DNA of 64,000 nucleotides from Cryptomeria japonica (GCF_030272615.1 NC_081412.1:137890747-137954746); one strand, 5' to 3'. Shown: positions 11,807 to 32,260, numbered from the stretch's first letter. A program made the numbers and translations. The notes: a model not told the origin generated them from the sequence alone.

Positions 11807-13093
11807 AAAAATATAGATAAACAAGCATTACAGTGTAGACACATAATGATCATCAATATTTCCATGTATTCTATACACATAAGTACCATTACACTTGCAT
11901 GTGACATCCATGAACGAATATGCAAACATGATTTTTCATCATTATCAATACAACTACACCAATGTACTCATGTACAGATACATTGTATATCATCAATATA
12001 ACTAAACCAATTTACTCATGGACATTGTATATCATCATAACAAAGTTACATCAATTCACATCCATATACAAATACAACATCCCACTTCATCTACATCAGA
12101 CATCCTCATGTCCTAAGAGAAAAGCTTACGTACAACAATGCCTGCATATAAATGAAGACCAAAACAAACAACCTTTTTATGCAGAATGAATGTGCTACAA
12201 GAAACAAATTATAACAATTAATACAAATTATTTTGTCAAAATATAAATAGATCATTTGAAACAGTTTTAAGACGTACAAGATTGTATAATTATGAAACTT
12301 ACCGGTTTCTTTGTAAAGTCTACAAGCATAACTTTGAAGAAAGACTTATGCTGATTAAAACCCTTCTCACTGCATTTCTCTGTATGGTTGAAGACAATGG
12401 TAGATATTGTCATTTCTAAATAGCAATACATTCAATTGACTTAGTGTTTATGCACAAAATTAAATCTCATTAATGCACAAAGGAATATGTACCATCACCA
12501 AGAGTAAACTAGTCAGCGACGAATGATCTAGCATGAACCTGTATTTTTAAGAATTGTTAGTCTACAAATAAAATACATGCATGAACATAAAGGCTTTATG
12601 ATAATCACTTCAACTGAAATGCATGATAATAAATGAAAAGGTGAGATTATATACCATAAAAATATGTCCCTTTGAATTATATCAAGAGAACCCACTATGT
12701 TGACACAAAAAACATAATTTGATAGTGTTGTATATCATCAAAAGAGACATGCATGAGCATAAAGGTTTTGCAATAATTATATCATAAAAAATTGTCAAAT
12801 AGTGTTGTCTAATAACAAAAATTGTAAATCTTATCAAATGCATGATAATAAGCCATGTTACAAAAATACGTCCCTTCAAATTATATCGAGTGTATCCGCT
12901 ATGTGCATGCAAAAACCGTGTTGCCAAAAAAAAATGTTCATCAGTAGACCTGCATTTTGAACACATCCTTAATATACATGTAAAAAAATTGGACATTAAG
13001 GTTTAATGATCATTGTTTGAAATGAAATGCATGATAAAAAAATAAGGCACCATTAAAGACCTACTACTCAAGTGTGCCTGGAGGGTCATCTCT
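11807..13093. other. Non-coding interval with a degenerate duplication
   Basis: No gene was recognised. A degenerate repeat occurs twice: 12570-12747 and 12748-12960 share GCATGA(A/G)CATAAAGG, AATGCATGATAATAA and a TCCCTT(T/C)(G/A)AATTATATC block. The rest is A/T-rich sequence. It lies downstream of the minus-strand transposase remnant and could include its 3' UTR. Confidence 0.4.
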
Positions 13094-13781
13094 TTACTTA
13101 AGAGTATCCAGTATTGCTTCATGATCAACAATAGTCATTGTCCATAGGTCTTTGGTCTTTGGTTTTGCTTGATGCTTCAACAACTTGATATTTGTAGCTA
13201 TGTTAAGGTGTGAATACTTGAGAATGGTTTTGTGTCTCTCATAGTCTTCAAATGCAGGTATGCCATTCTTTCTAATTATGTATGTTCGCAACCAAAACCA
13301 ATTTACCACAATAACAGCTGAACTTGTAGGATATGTGATCCCATCATCATCTGTCACTGGTTGTGTTAGATTTTGTTTTCCCTGTACACATCATGCCAAC
13401 TAATATTTTAATCTCTCTTCATTCCCTTGTGGTGCAACAACTGCAAAAACATGTCCTGGCTATACAAGATCTGATAGACGGTCATACTCAAGTGAAATTT
13501 CCATGTCATTGTTTGATAAGGATATTGGGGAACCCACGTATCAACCCACTCACTTGACTCACATTAATCCCAATCACACCGAACACAACTCTAACAAAAA
13601 CAAGCCAACACTCGTGTTCAAATGGTCCATGTACTTGCATCTGAGCTGAGAAATGAATGCATCTTTGAAGAATCTTTAATTGTTTGACAATCCAATTTGT
13701 ATCTCATTGTACCCTCCTCAACCAACCAAAATAATCTGGTCACTGTTGAATTAAGAGTACCTCCATGTGACAATGTTTAAC

Positions 13782-14845
13782 TACACCAATCAAAAATAGA
13801 ATGTGCATCAGAGAAATTTGCACCTGAAATCCTCAATTGCTCCTTAACTAGATCTCTCTTCAAACATGCACCTGCTCCATCATGCTCCCCCTTCCCATGC
13901 CTTGCCTTAAAAAAACACCAAATATGAGGTATATGCCTCCTACATGCATTCTACTCAACCAATAAAACATACGGGCATTCTTGAATTGACCCGTACTCTG
14001 ACCATATGATATGTCAATCAATTACAATATCTTTCTCATGCAAGAACTCAAAAAAATCATCGAAATAATGTTGCACATACTCAGAGGAGTGTGATCTATC
14101 ATCACTCATATAAAAGATTATCTTCCTGTCCTCTTCTATACTATCGGGAGCATCTCTATATGTAATGTGAACAAAAATAGCAATCTAGATTGAATTGAAG
14201 TATTGAGGTTGTACCTCATTCTGTGGTTGCAATGTATAGTTCTCTGCAAAATCAACAACCGATACAATAGTGCCAATCGAGAAAGAGTTATTACACATCC
14301 TGAACTACACCAATCAACAATAGAACGTGCATAAGAGAAATTTGCACCTGAAATCCTCGATTGCTCCTTAACTAGAGCTCTCTTCAAACATGCACTTGCT
14401 CCATTATGCTCCCCCTTCCCATGCCTTACCTAAAAAAACACCAAATATGAGGTATATGCCTCTCTACATGCATTCTACTCAACCAATAAAAACATACGGG
14501 CATTCTTGAATTGACCCGTATAGTTATCTGACCATATGATATGTCGATCGATTGCAATATCTTTCTCATGCAATAACTCAAAAAAAATCTCGAAAGAATG
14601 TTGCACATACTCAGAGGAGTGTGATCTATCATCACTAATATAAAAACGATACTCCCTGATTATCTTCCTATCCTCTTCTATACTATCAAGAGCATGTCTA
14701 TATGTAATATGAACAAAAATAACAATCTGGATTGAATTGTAGTACTAAGACTGTACCTCATTCTATGGTTGGAATGCATAGTTCTTTGCAAAATCAACCA
14801 CCGATACAATAGTGCCAATCGGGAAAGAGTTATTACACATCCTGA
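13782..14845 (-). repeat. ~530-bp tandem duplication inside transposase
   Basis: Copy A (13782-14302) and copy B (14303-14845) are near-identical from CTACACCAATCA to GAGTTATTACACATCCTGAA. Both encode the catalytic segment of the transposase. Copy A lacks 6 bp present in copy B at the WSDN position, changing the aspartate codon to Glu and removing TAACTA. Copy B keeps the aspartate but carries an extra T further on. Confidence 0.88.
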
Positions 14846-16162
14846 ATTGTTGATCCAACCATTGAGACCTATGGGTGTGCCGTGCATACTTGTAGAAAAC
14901 ATTTTCCTTAAAATCCAAAATAAAATCAGCAACACTCACTTCTCTTGAGACTAATTCACATCTAGAACCTTCACCTCCACTCTTCAAAGTATATTTTACT
15001 GTCTCATATCTTTTTTTCTCAACATAATTCTTTCCAAACTCATGTTCACTGCCCTCATGAAAACATGAAACAAACTTTGACAACTCACCACATTGTGAGC
15101 ACTTCTCATTCAAACAATCATTTCTATAGAAATAGCAGCCATCATCTCTAGGGCATAAAAATAGATCTTGCAAGTCTCTTGATGATCTCAGAAATAACAT
15201 TGCACCACACTCCTACAACATCTCATTAGTATGCATCATACAATGAATATGGCATAAAAGTTCATGGTACATTGAAAACTCCACATGGTACTTGCAACAA
15301 CAATTATTATGAATCCCAAGAGGTACACAATAAAATGGCTTCAAAGATTCAAAGGCCCTTTGTGATATTTGCAAAGTTGGATGTACTTCACAAATTTTTT
15401 TGTACAACATTGTTTGGCTTGATTCCAAGAAATGTTTGGGATGCGGTGTGCGATCTCGGTTGTCAATTCTTAATTTCAAAACATCCTTTACATTGGGTGA
15501 TACTCTAGAATTAGAGTGCCAAAATAGTTGAATCTCCTCCTTCATTTTGTCAATCAACTTTCTATCAACACGTGGAAGCCTCCAACCAAAAGCCCATGTA
15601 TCATGTTGAAGTGGATCGTCAAGTCTTTGTCTTCGTACAAGTGCTCTATCCAAAGTTTTACGGTTTATGCTCAAATCAACACAAGCTTGTCTGATTTGAT
15701 GAGCCTTCCTCAATTGATGGCTTACTAAGGAGGTTGTAATCACTCTTCAAGCGGCTCTCTTATCTCTTTCCTTGTTATTCTTTCCAATAGAATTGAGAGC
15801 ATCAAATAGATTTTTGGCAATAATAGAATTTCTCTCCATCTTCTTGTTCATATGAATCTTCAATTTGTTTAGCAATGGTCTCATCTTTATCATCTTTAGA
15901 AATTGAACAAAAAGTTGGCATTTCTTGGCCTATGTCTTATTGCTAAAATTTTGGTCGAAAAGTTGTGTAGCCCACAATCGAACGGTTCTTGTTGACCTCT
16001 TGCCTTCAAGATTCGCAATAATGTTCTCATCAATTTCAAGTAACCATTTTGGGGCTCTTGAAGGTCTTGGATTTTTAATTTGTCTTTCATCCATGAGAGA
16101 GTCTTCATTTCTAAAGTAATTAGGTGTTACATATTGTTCACTTGGTTGAGCGATTCCACCTT

Positions 16163-16335
16163 CAATGTCAAAGTTTTCCACATTTTCACCTCCAATGTCA
16201 AAATTTTCCACATGTTCACCTCCTATGTCAAAATTTTCTACATTTTCACCTCCAATGTCAAAATTTTCCACATGTTCATCTCCTATGTCAAACTTTTCTA
16301 CATTTTCACCTCCAGTGTCAAAAAATTTCATATTT
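16163..16335 (-). repeat. 30-bp coding minisatellite (GGENVENFDI)
   Basis: Near-identical 30-bp units, on the plus strand close to CACCTCCAATGTCAAAATTT, encode acidic decapeptides alternating GGENVENFDI and GGEHVENFDI on the minus strand. They form a low-complexity linker in the transposase N-terminus. About five to six units are visible. Confidence 0.9.
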
Positions 16336-16798
16336 ACACCAAAATTATGGACACCTTCATTGTCAACTCCCAAATTTTCACTTTCCATTCTCAGGTCATG
16401 TTGAGCGTTTTCATTATCACTTTCAACATTTTCAACATATTCAAAATTTTCACTTTCAAATCTACATTTTCATTTTCAATAACTTGTTCAACATTTTCAA
16501 ATTCAATTTCCTCTTCACTTGAAGTAACATTAGCAATATTTAGCAAGCCTTGTCTTCTCCTCCTATGACCTTCTCTAACTCTTTCTTTATACACTTCAAT
16601 TTGGTCATTTGAAAGTTTTCTTTTGCGTTTAGACTTCCGACGACTACTACTCCCCATTTACCTCCACAAAGATGCTCCTAAATGATTGACAATGTAAGAT
16701 TTGACTTTAAGAATCTCTCAAAAGCACAAATTTGTCTCAACCTGTCTGAAAACCTGTGATCCACAAAATGGCCCACAAGGCTCTTTTTTATTTACAAA

Positions 16799-16959
16799 AA
16801 TCGGATATCCGGTATCTAATAAAATCAGATATCGGATATCCGATTTTAATGTATAAATTTATGGTCCCAATTTTTTTTCTCGTTGCTGCCTTTTTTTATT
16901 GTTGTCACATTAATGGCAGTGGAAGAAATCGAATATCCGATTAAATCCAATATCCGATT
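16799..16959. repeat. Right terminal palindromic motif cluster
   Basis: Four copies of the ATATCCGATT motif occur: AATCGGATATCCGG (16799-16812), ATCGGATATCCGATT (16831-16845), AATCGAATATCCGATT (16927-16942, one mismatch from palindromic) and CCAATATCCGATTT (about 16946-16959). They lie 140-300 bp upstream of the transposase start and mirror the left-end motifs. Confidence 0.75.
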
Positions 16960-16990
16960 TCAGTACTCATATTTTTGAGAGAGAGATAAT

Positions 16991-17250
<260 letters not shown>

Positions 17251-17254
17251 GAGG

Positions 17255-21059
<3,805 letters not shown>

Positions 21060-21130
21060 GGGGGGGGAAATGGTCATATTGTGTCCTATGACCCATTACA
21101 ACACCATAAGACCCCTTAGGTGTCAAATTT

Positions 21131-22638
21131 TTGTAAGCAATATCGACACTGCTTTTTATATTGTAATAATGGTTCATCTTGCCACCTTATGACATAATAT
21201 GGTGTCCCATGACATTTTTTATAGCCAAAATTGATAAAACGAAAAGGTTTTTTTAAGGAAGTTCTCAGCTTTCCAACAATATAAGGCTTGTCTTGTTTAG
21301 ACTTTAATAAATAATTATTATTTATTTTCTAATTGAATTCTGACAAAAGTCCTGATTGATAGACTGATTGAAAAACACTCATAACTTTCAAACGGTATAA
21401 TATTTTTTGAATTCGAAACACGTGTTACATCCAATGCTTCGTCTACTATAGGGAAAAATTAAATTTCATAAGGTTTTGACCAAGTTAAAGTGGTCAAACG
21501 TAGGAGTTTTGAATTTCTGAAAAGCTGTAGTAAAAAAATCATAAATAATTATTTACTTTATAAAAAATTATAAAAAAATATGTGTCACATCCGGATATGA
21601 GTCTAATACTTATATTATAAATATTATAAAAAAATATTATGATTTGATTGTGATTAGGGTGGTCAGACATGCACCTACTTATCTTTTTCCTGAAATTTTA
21701 GTACCATTGCATTGAAATTTGAAATTTTCATCAAATAGGATTTTTTTTTTCAAAAAATAACTAGTAGCTTATAAACTAAATTCAATTTTCTATAGATTCT
21801 CTTCTTACTTATTTTAAAAATAATGTTCACAACTTATTCAAATTTTCATGTCAAGTTGCATAACTCTGATTTTCTGAAATTTCATTGCCACTTAAGGGCC
21901 TGTTTTGGCACACCATGATCCTGCACATACCCACATCGCTTTATGTTAAAAAAAAGGCCTGTGTATAATCATCCTTGGATATCTTGCATATCCATCCTTC
22001 AAATTGTTAGTAGATAAAAGGCATCAAATTTGTGAGAGCTCTTTTGGATTTATCAACTTATGAAGCCACTAGACCCTTTGTAGTAATGTACACTTTGATA
22101 AAAATAACTAAAGATAATGAAACATATCACATCAAAGTGGCTACACAATCTTCTATGGATTGGGAAAGGGATAAAAAGAGGATCTTGATAGATAAATTTG
22201 ATCCACACAATCAAAAGAAAAAGGCACACTTAGAAAGTAAATTTGCTGAGATAGTTTCAAATGGTCTATAATTAGAACATCCAAATTTTTTTACACATGT
22301 TTGTGTGAGATTTTGAAGTTTGGGTGCTTCCTAGGATTTAATGATGGTGTAGTCAATCATATGCTCCAAAATATAAACCTCCAAATCTTTAAAGAGGATG
22401 AGAGTTTCATTTCAGATATTTTTCCAATAAAAAAGTCAATTGTGCTATATCAACCAATAAGACATCAAAGACCTTCTAGTAGGAGGAGGAAAACTTTTGG
22501 GACATTAGCTAGGCCAACTAAATTCACAACGAAATCCCTAGTTTTTTTAATAAACATAGCAATCTTGGTGTGTCTCTACCCTATGCATTCAAGTTTTATG
22601 TGTTTCATGATGAAACATCTCCTTAGAATGAAAACACA
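21131..22638. other. A/T-rich interval, one unexplained frame
   Basis: No recognised gene. A plus-strand frame of 79 codons (22032-22271) contains ITKDNETYHIKVATQSSMDW and a basic helical tail. Another frame follows at 22301-22645 without an identifiable motif. They could be eroded transposon coding sequence. The first 900 bp show nothing beyond A/T richness. Confidence 0.3.
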
Positions 22639-22850
22639 CATATAAATAAACACACACATATATATACATACATATATACATATACATACATACATACATA
22701 CATACATACATACATACATACATACATACATACATACATACATACATACATACATACATACATACATACATAAGTACACACATATATACATACACACATA
22801 CATGAATGTATATACATATATATATACACATATATAAATGCATACATATT
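22639..22850 (+). repeat. (CATA)n microsatellite
   Basis: A pure CATA tetranucleotide run spans about 22683-22770, with degenerate ACACATATAT shoulders on both sides. Tyr-, Cys- and Met-rich frames on the minus strand are artefacts of it. It directly precedes the TGTTGGTTAAC terminus of the next element. Confidence 0.96.
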
Positions 22851-23075
22851 GTTGGTTAACAAATTTGTCCTTCTTAAATACCTTTCAAAAATGACTCACA
22901 AATGCCCAAATTGAGATACTAAACTAACCACAACACAAAACTGGACAACCAAGACAAAAGACATACAATAGGAAAAGGAAACTAAGACCCTTATGCACCC
23001 AAACTAGGTGCAACAAAAACAATTCCCAAATGGATATGCAAAGCCATTAATTGGTTGGGAGAAATATGTGCCATT

Positions 23076-24449
23076 CTAGAACAATAGACTGAGGAAACAA
23101 TATAAAATTGAGAATTGTGGCCACCCGACGACTGCTTCATCACTAGATCTCAGATTCATGAAGTGCAAGAATACCCTGTACATGTGTTCACCTCCAAAAA
23201 GCCATTTTTCATCATAAACTTCTGAATCTTCTCTAGTCCCCTGCATAGCATTACTCAAGCCCTTTTCAAATTTTGATTGCAAAGAATAATGCTCAGAAAT
23301 TCCTAAAGGAATGGCTGCATCATCTTTAGAATTTCTACTATTAAAATCATCGCTTTTAAAAGAAATTTCAAGATTCATATTGAGTTTGGAATAAGGAAAG
23401 ACTTCATTAAACATAGAATCTACACTAGCTAAAAAAACTTCCATCTTTCTTTACTGCAATCAGATCTGGAAACTCCCTATCCAAAACCAAGGCATGAGAT
23501 CAATTAATACCTGAATTTTTTATGTGAGAGTTCTCTCCTTCAATGGATGAAAAAAACTGACATATGATTTCCTCTTCACAAAGAGAAATGTCTTCCAAAA
23601 CCTTCAACAATTCTAGAGACTGCAATGCTTTTACAACTTGACTACTTTCTTGCTCTGTATTTATTCTAAAATCTTCTTTTCCTTTCACATTTTCAGAATT
23701 CAAAAAATATTTGATAGAGCATGATTTTGGTTTATTTCTAACACAAGCCTCATTAGATAAACCTTCAAATAACATTATTGTATCTTCAAAGTGAAATGAT
23801 TCCAGAATACATTCATTAAAATCTTGCAAAGAAACATTTTTACCATTTTCTTCTATAAAATTGAAAGTTGCATATTCTGACTATGTGTTAATCTGAAAAC
23901 TTTCATCTTGAAATTTTTTTTGGACATGCTGACTTCCAATGATTTCAAAAATAAGACTTTCTATTTCTGGAGAAGGAAAAGATTTCAATGAATCTTTATC
24001 ATTCAAGCTCACAAGTCCTCCAATATTGTCTTGATCATTCTTGCTTAATAATGTTAAATCTTCATGAGGTTGGATCGTTAATCCTTGGACTTCTTGCTCA
24101 CTCAAAAATGAATAGTTGCAAGAAAGAAAAGAAAATGAGACAACTGTCCAGCATCCTCCTCATTAGTTTGTAATTCCTTTTTAAGCTAGGATATTCTCTT
24201 CTCACGTGCTTGCAACAAATTTGTCCTTTCTTCTATCTCTTCCAGCTTGTGAAACCTAGTGCAAAGGCTCAACCATAAGAGTGTAGATATGTGATCATCT
24301 TCCATACTCTTCTTGTTTTTTACAACTTCAGAAATACTTTCAATGCAGCGATCCCAAAAGTCATGCAACACTTTGTCATCCATCTCAAGAATTTCTATGA
24401 CATTAGGGTCTGGTCTTCTCCCATTTCTTCTAACTTTTTGATTTTGCAT
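23076..24449 (-). pseudogene. Orphan frame inside LTR-type remnant
   Basis: I do not recognise this protein. The minus-strand frame starts at 24449 with MQNQKVRRNGRRPDPNVIEI, continues with STLLWLSLCTRFHKLEEIEE and a coiled-coil-like QAREKRIS stretch, then long acidic, Ser/Glu/Asp-rich stretches (23881-24105 and 23500-23829). It ends with FMNLRSSDEAVVGWPQF (about 23110-23160). Stops at about 24186, 23880 and 23500 break it. The segment EFPDLIAVKKDGSF (about 23440-23480) joins two of the pieces. It may be a captured or element-specific gene. Confidence 0.4.
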
Positions 24450-24528
24450 AGTTATTCAATAGAGTCGCCAGTCTCCTTGCACACAGAGATGTCTTCAAAA
24501 CCCAAAGAAAGAAATGATTGATCTTTTG

Positions 24529-24557
24529 ATTTCGAGTCCCCAATAGAGTTGCCAAAA
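24529..24557 (-). promoter_or_regulatory. LTR leader / primer-site-like sequence
   Basis: On the minus strand TGGCAACTCTATTGGGGAC follows the AACCAACA end of the putative LTR. Its form matches the TGGCGACTC-GGGGAC leaders just inside the 5' LTR of many plant Ty3-type elements. A partial second occurrence, GGCGACTCTATTGAAT, lies about 80 bp further in (24459-24475). Confidence 0.5.
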
Positions 24558-24699
24558 ATGTGTTGGTTAACAGATTTGTTCTTCTTACATACCTTTGACT
24601 CACAAATGCCCAAATTGAAAGACAAAAAGAACCAATAGTTGAGTCACTTGTAGTGGCAATTGCAAGTGCTCTCTGAATTTTGATATGAAAGTACAACTC

Positions 24700-27600
24700 C
24701 CTTCGTTGGATAAAATGTATATTTTTTTAATATGCTTTTAACTGGAAAGCAATAAAGGCAACTAATATCTTCTCATAGCCATGGCATAGATGTGAACAAC
24801 ATATTTATAAACAAGAGGATACTGGAGTAAAAGACACAAAGATCCTTGCCCACATACCCACAACAAAGAGGAAAAAGATTAAATACTTTTTTAGATGTAT
24901 GAATGAGTGAGAAATCAAAGTCTCTGCAATAAACATACACATAATTGGGATGTACAAGAAATCATTATAAGAATAATTGGAATGATTCACATGCCAAATT
25001 ACAGTCAAAAGAAATACACACAAACACACAGATTTGAAATATATTTCTTCCTTTTTCATAATACAAATAGAATGACTCAAAGATCATCTTATTCCTATAT
25101 AATGACTATGCCCAAAAACAGAAAAATACATTCTTCTTTTCCCCTTTTTACAATAGAAAATCAGAAAATTTACCCTTGCTACAATGCAAGTTTCCATCAA
25201 GCCAAAGGAAAGAGACCCCCCTTATCTTTTTTCATTACATATATACCCTCCTTTTTCGAGGAGACTTTTAGTTAAGATAACTGATTCTTGGAAAATATTA
25301 TTGATTACAAAAATATTTGTTTTTAACCTTTCACCTTCCTGTGGAATTGCTGCTTTCCAATTGATTTAAAATATTTTAAAAATGTTTTAAATTGCTGCTC
25401 TCAAACTGAGTGAGAAAATTTTTAATTTCTCTTACAACCACTTTTTATTAAATTCACCACCGGTTAATCGGGCATCCCAAAGCCATGAAAATTTGTGAGA
25501 AGTTATGACATTTTAAATTATAGACGAGTTTTTAACAATTTTTTAACAACTCGCCAAATCAAGATACTTCCTTTGTAAACTGACCCTGCCAACCATATTA
25601 TTGCATTGAGAAAATATTAAAATAATATATTATGTGAGCTTGTATGGTCATGAAATTAAATCTAGGAACATTTAAGACCAAAATATTAGGTGGGTTGTCC
25701 TTAGATTAAAATAATCTGCAAATTTGTTTTGGCTGCATTTTTGGACTGTCACAGACTGAACGGTTGAACCTTTTTTATGTTGGTTTGGAGTTTCAATGCA
25801 AAAAATTCAAAATTACAGACTTTGCCCACAATATGATTCATTAATCACTTTGCCTTTACATTCTCATGTGTGTTGAACTTTTCAACCTTGAACCTTTGAA
25901 TTGCGGGGTTCAATCAGAAGTTTCAAAATTATAGACTTAGGCGAACATAAAGATTAAGTCATGAGATTTTTCAAAAACAAATCTACAACTTGGGAAAGTG
26001 ATTTTTAATTTTTTTTTTTTTAGATTTCCAAGTTCAAAAACTGGGGCAACACATACAAAATGCATACTTGTTTAACGTATGTGTTAAGATTAATAAGAAA
26101 AACACACATATGTTATGCTCAATAAGAAAAACATGTACACAATTTGACTTGTACAAGATTGGATTACAAGCCTTAGGCTATTGATGTTCAATTGTCTCAT
26201 TTTGACATGAGTTTCTCTTTTATTTATGTTTCTTAACTTTCTCATCATCAAGTTTACACATCATAAATTGGGTCTTAATATAATTACCACCATAACTTCA
26301 TGTGTCATTTGAGCTTTCTAATCATATAATATTTTTTACATTTGAACAATATTAACGTGTTTATTTTTAATTTCTTTTACCAATGTTTCCATGTAGTTAT
26401 AAAGACATATGTGTACCATTTTTAATAACTTTTGAAATGTTTGTCCGCATTTGAAATAAATTATATAATATCTTTCTACATTACATTCTTTACACATTCA
26501 TTTTTTTATTTTTTTTACATTTTCAATTATTTTTGAACAATTTATGTGACATGCATTATTAGTCATCTGATTTTCAGGATGCATCATTTTGAAAAATCAT
26601 TAAAAAAATTACTCAGCAAAATTACAATTAAACATACAACTTTTAGTGCTCACTCTTAACTATATTCCTACCAATGGGTTTTTTAGAATTCTAGATGCAA
26701 CTAAACAAATTGGGTTATGTGCGTGAAATATTTGACCCTATTAAATCTATCCATTTTTGAAAAAAATATAGTAGTTTAGAAACTAGATTTAGAGTACTAC
26801 AATTCTTGTTCTTTTAGTATCTTCATATTTTAAGTGCATATAGATGATAAAAAGAACACTTGAGCTCAATATCATATAGTGATTGGGTGAGCTCAATATA
26901 TTTCATCTAAAAAATATATTTTCATTATATGGCATTTAGTATATTAAATTAGGAGTTAATTAAAGAAACACAAATATTCTAGGGAATAATTCAACCAAAA
27001 AACTATCAAAGAATTATTATTTTTTTCCATGGAAGAGGTAAACATATCAATACCATATTTCATTTCATCCAAGAGCTTTTTGGCAATGAAGAAATCAATT
27101 TGTAGTTTTGAAGTTGAAGAACAAGTTCCAGATAATTTTATCAATATCATATTTCATTTCATCTAAGAGCTTACTTGCAATGAAGAAATCAATTTGGAGT
27201 TTTAAAGTTAAAGAACAAGTCCCAAACATATTTAAATAAAACTCTAACAAAATCATAATTTGGGTGAAAGAAAATCGAAGAATAATCAATTTGATGAGGA
27301 TTTAAAAGAAGAAAATCTAGGCATAATCAATTTGATAAGTCAAATTTAAAAGATGTTAAAAATATTAAACTTTGTCAAAATGTTTCTTATATCTTAATGT
27401 AACCATGTTTTGTTTAATCCCTACAAAATAATTAGTATTCATACCTAATCCATACAAAAATCTCCAGATATTTAAAACTATAAAAAATACTTATAAATTA
27501 ATAATTAATTCAAAAATTTAAATTAATTATTTGAAGAAGTAACAACTTAATAATTAATTTTAAGTTTTATATTAATTATTTGAAAAAGTAACATCTTTGC

Positions 27601-28270
27601 AAAACAAAGAAATTTATAAAATTTCAAACATAAAATTAAATTTCTAGATAAGTTTTTTCTTTATGTACACTATTATTTGTATATGTGAAATAGTAATTTG
27701 TTTTTGATTAAAACAATGTATAGTTAGAAAGCACATTATGATTTTATTGTTAAAAAAAGAGCAAAATTCTAATTATATTTTGCTTTTTTGATAGATAATT
27801 ATTTTTTTCTTTTTATTAGTGTCTCATTTGAACTTTTAAAATGTGACCATTTTTACATATTCTTTTTTAAATAACATTATTTATAAATGATGATATGAAC
27901 ACTATTCATTAAAAAACTAAAACATTTAAAATAAATATAAGAATAATTTTTTTTAAGACTAAAAATAAGCTCAATAATTTAACCACCATTCGAGAGAGAC
28001 AAGTTGACAACCATTCAACACCCAAAAAGTCAAATAGAAGCCCACAACAACTTAACCACCATTCAAATAAAACTCGCAACAACTTACCACCATTCAAACC
28101 AAACAACCATCCAACACAAAATAGTCAAATAAAAACCCAAGAATCACAAAACATAGTTTCACAAAAAGTGCACAGTTAGCTACAACATGTTACCTATCTA
28201 TACATTAATAATATTTGGGTGACTATTCTTATTTGCCTTTGTACACAAATATTCAGCATTCACCTCTTAA
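24700..28270. other. No gene seen; 95-bp duplication
   Basis: A/T-rich sequence. About 24.7-25.6 kb may be the body of the LTR whose end is at 24559. A tandem duplication of about 95 bp is visible at 27050-27140 and 27141-27235; both copies carry CATTTCATTTCATC(C/T)AAGAGCTT and GCAATGAAGAAATCAATTTG. CCACCATTCAA-type repeats occur at 27980-28100. The last ~140 bp are the ADH-like gene's 3' flank, with a weak AATAAG-like element near 28230 on the minus strand. Confidence 0.4.
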
Positions 28271-28273
28271 TTC

Positions 28274-32186
<3,913 letters not shown>

Positions 32187-32248
32187 TTTCTCAAGCTTCA
32201 AATCTTAAAAAACATAACGATTGTGTAGATAAATAGTGAGCTGCAACT

Positions 32249-32260
32249 CTATTTAATAGC
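32249..32260 (-). promoter_or_regulatory. Possible TATA element of ADH-like gene
   Basis: The minus strand reads GCTATTAAATAG 63-74 bp upstream of the ATG. This would place transcription start about 30-40 bp before the ATG. It is a weak match, supported by position only. Confidence 0.35.

Larger units (their letters stand above)
13094..16657 (-). pseudogene. DDE-like transposase, frame-broken
   Basis: Probable transposase of the surrounding element, from a family I cannot name. It starts with MGSSSRRKSKRKRKLS at 16657, a basic nuclear-localisation-like N-terminus, then acidic 10-residue repeats (16163-16335). A helical region follows (15213-15743), then a Cys-rich segment with CPRDDGCYFYRNDCLNEKC (about 15100). 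The catalytic candidates are ISDD (14628-14639), WSDN with GQFKNARMF (about 14500-14531) and HGKGEHNGASACLKRAL (about 14370-14415), which gives D, D and E. The C-terminus (13094-13357) holds WFWLRTYIIRKNGIPAFEDY. Damage: a frameshift near 16460, stops near 15750 and 15210, a +1 T near the FYWLSRMH segment, and an internal ~530-bp tandem duplication. Confidence 0.72.
6811..16959. mobile_element. Candidate 10-kb two-gene DNA transposon
   Basis: The segment is bounded by copies of a GGATATCCGATT motif at the left (6811-6826, 7254-7281) and right (16799-16845, 16927-16959). A plus-strand gene starts about 300 bp inside the left motif cluster. A minus-strand DDE-like transposase gene starts about 140 bp inside the right cluster, so the genes converge. 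That is the arrangement known for two-gene DNA transposons such as MuDR. The middle holds a 360-bp tandem array. No target-site duplication was identified, so the outer limits are approximate and the element status is inferred. Confidence 0.55.
22852..24690 (-). mobile_element. LTR-type remnant with orphan gene
   Basis: Two copies of TGTTGGTTAACA followed by CACAAATGCCCAAATTGA blocks (22852-22920 and 24559-24625) have the same orientation and flank an internal region. On the minus strand the right copy ends AACCAACA and is followed by TTTTTGGCAACTCTATTGG, the type of leader and primer-site region that follows a Ty3-type 5' LTR. The left copy matches for only about 70 bp, so its LTR is truncated or diverged. 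No gag, protease or RT was recognised, so this would be a non-autonomous element. The right LTR boundary (somewhere up to about 25.6 kb) is unresolved. Confidence 0.5.

Noticed and set aside
16080-16568. Plus-strand Phe/His/Ser-rich frames
   Set aside because: They are antisense to the decapeptide-repeat coding minisatellite of the transposase.
22576-22862. Cys/Tyr/Met/Val-rich minus-strand frames
   Set aside because: They are translations of the CATA microsatellite in three frames.
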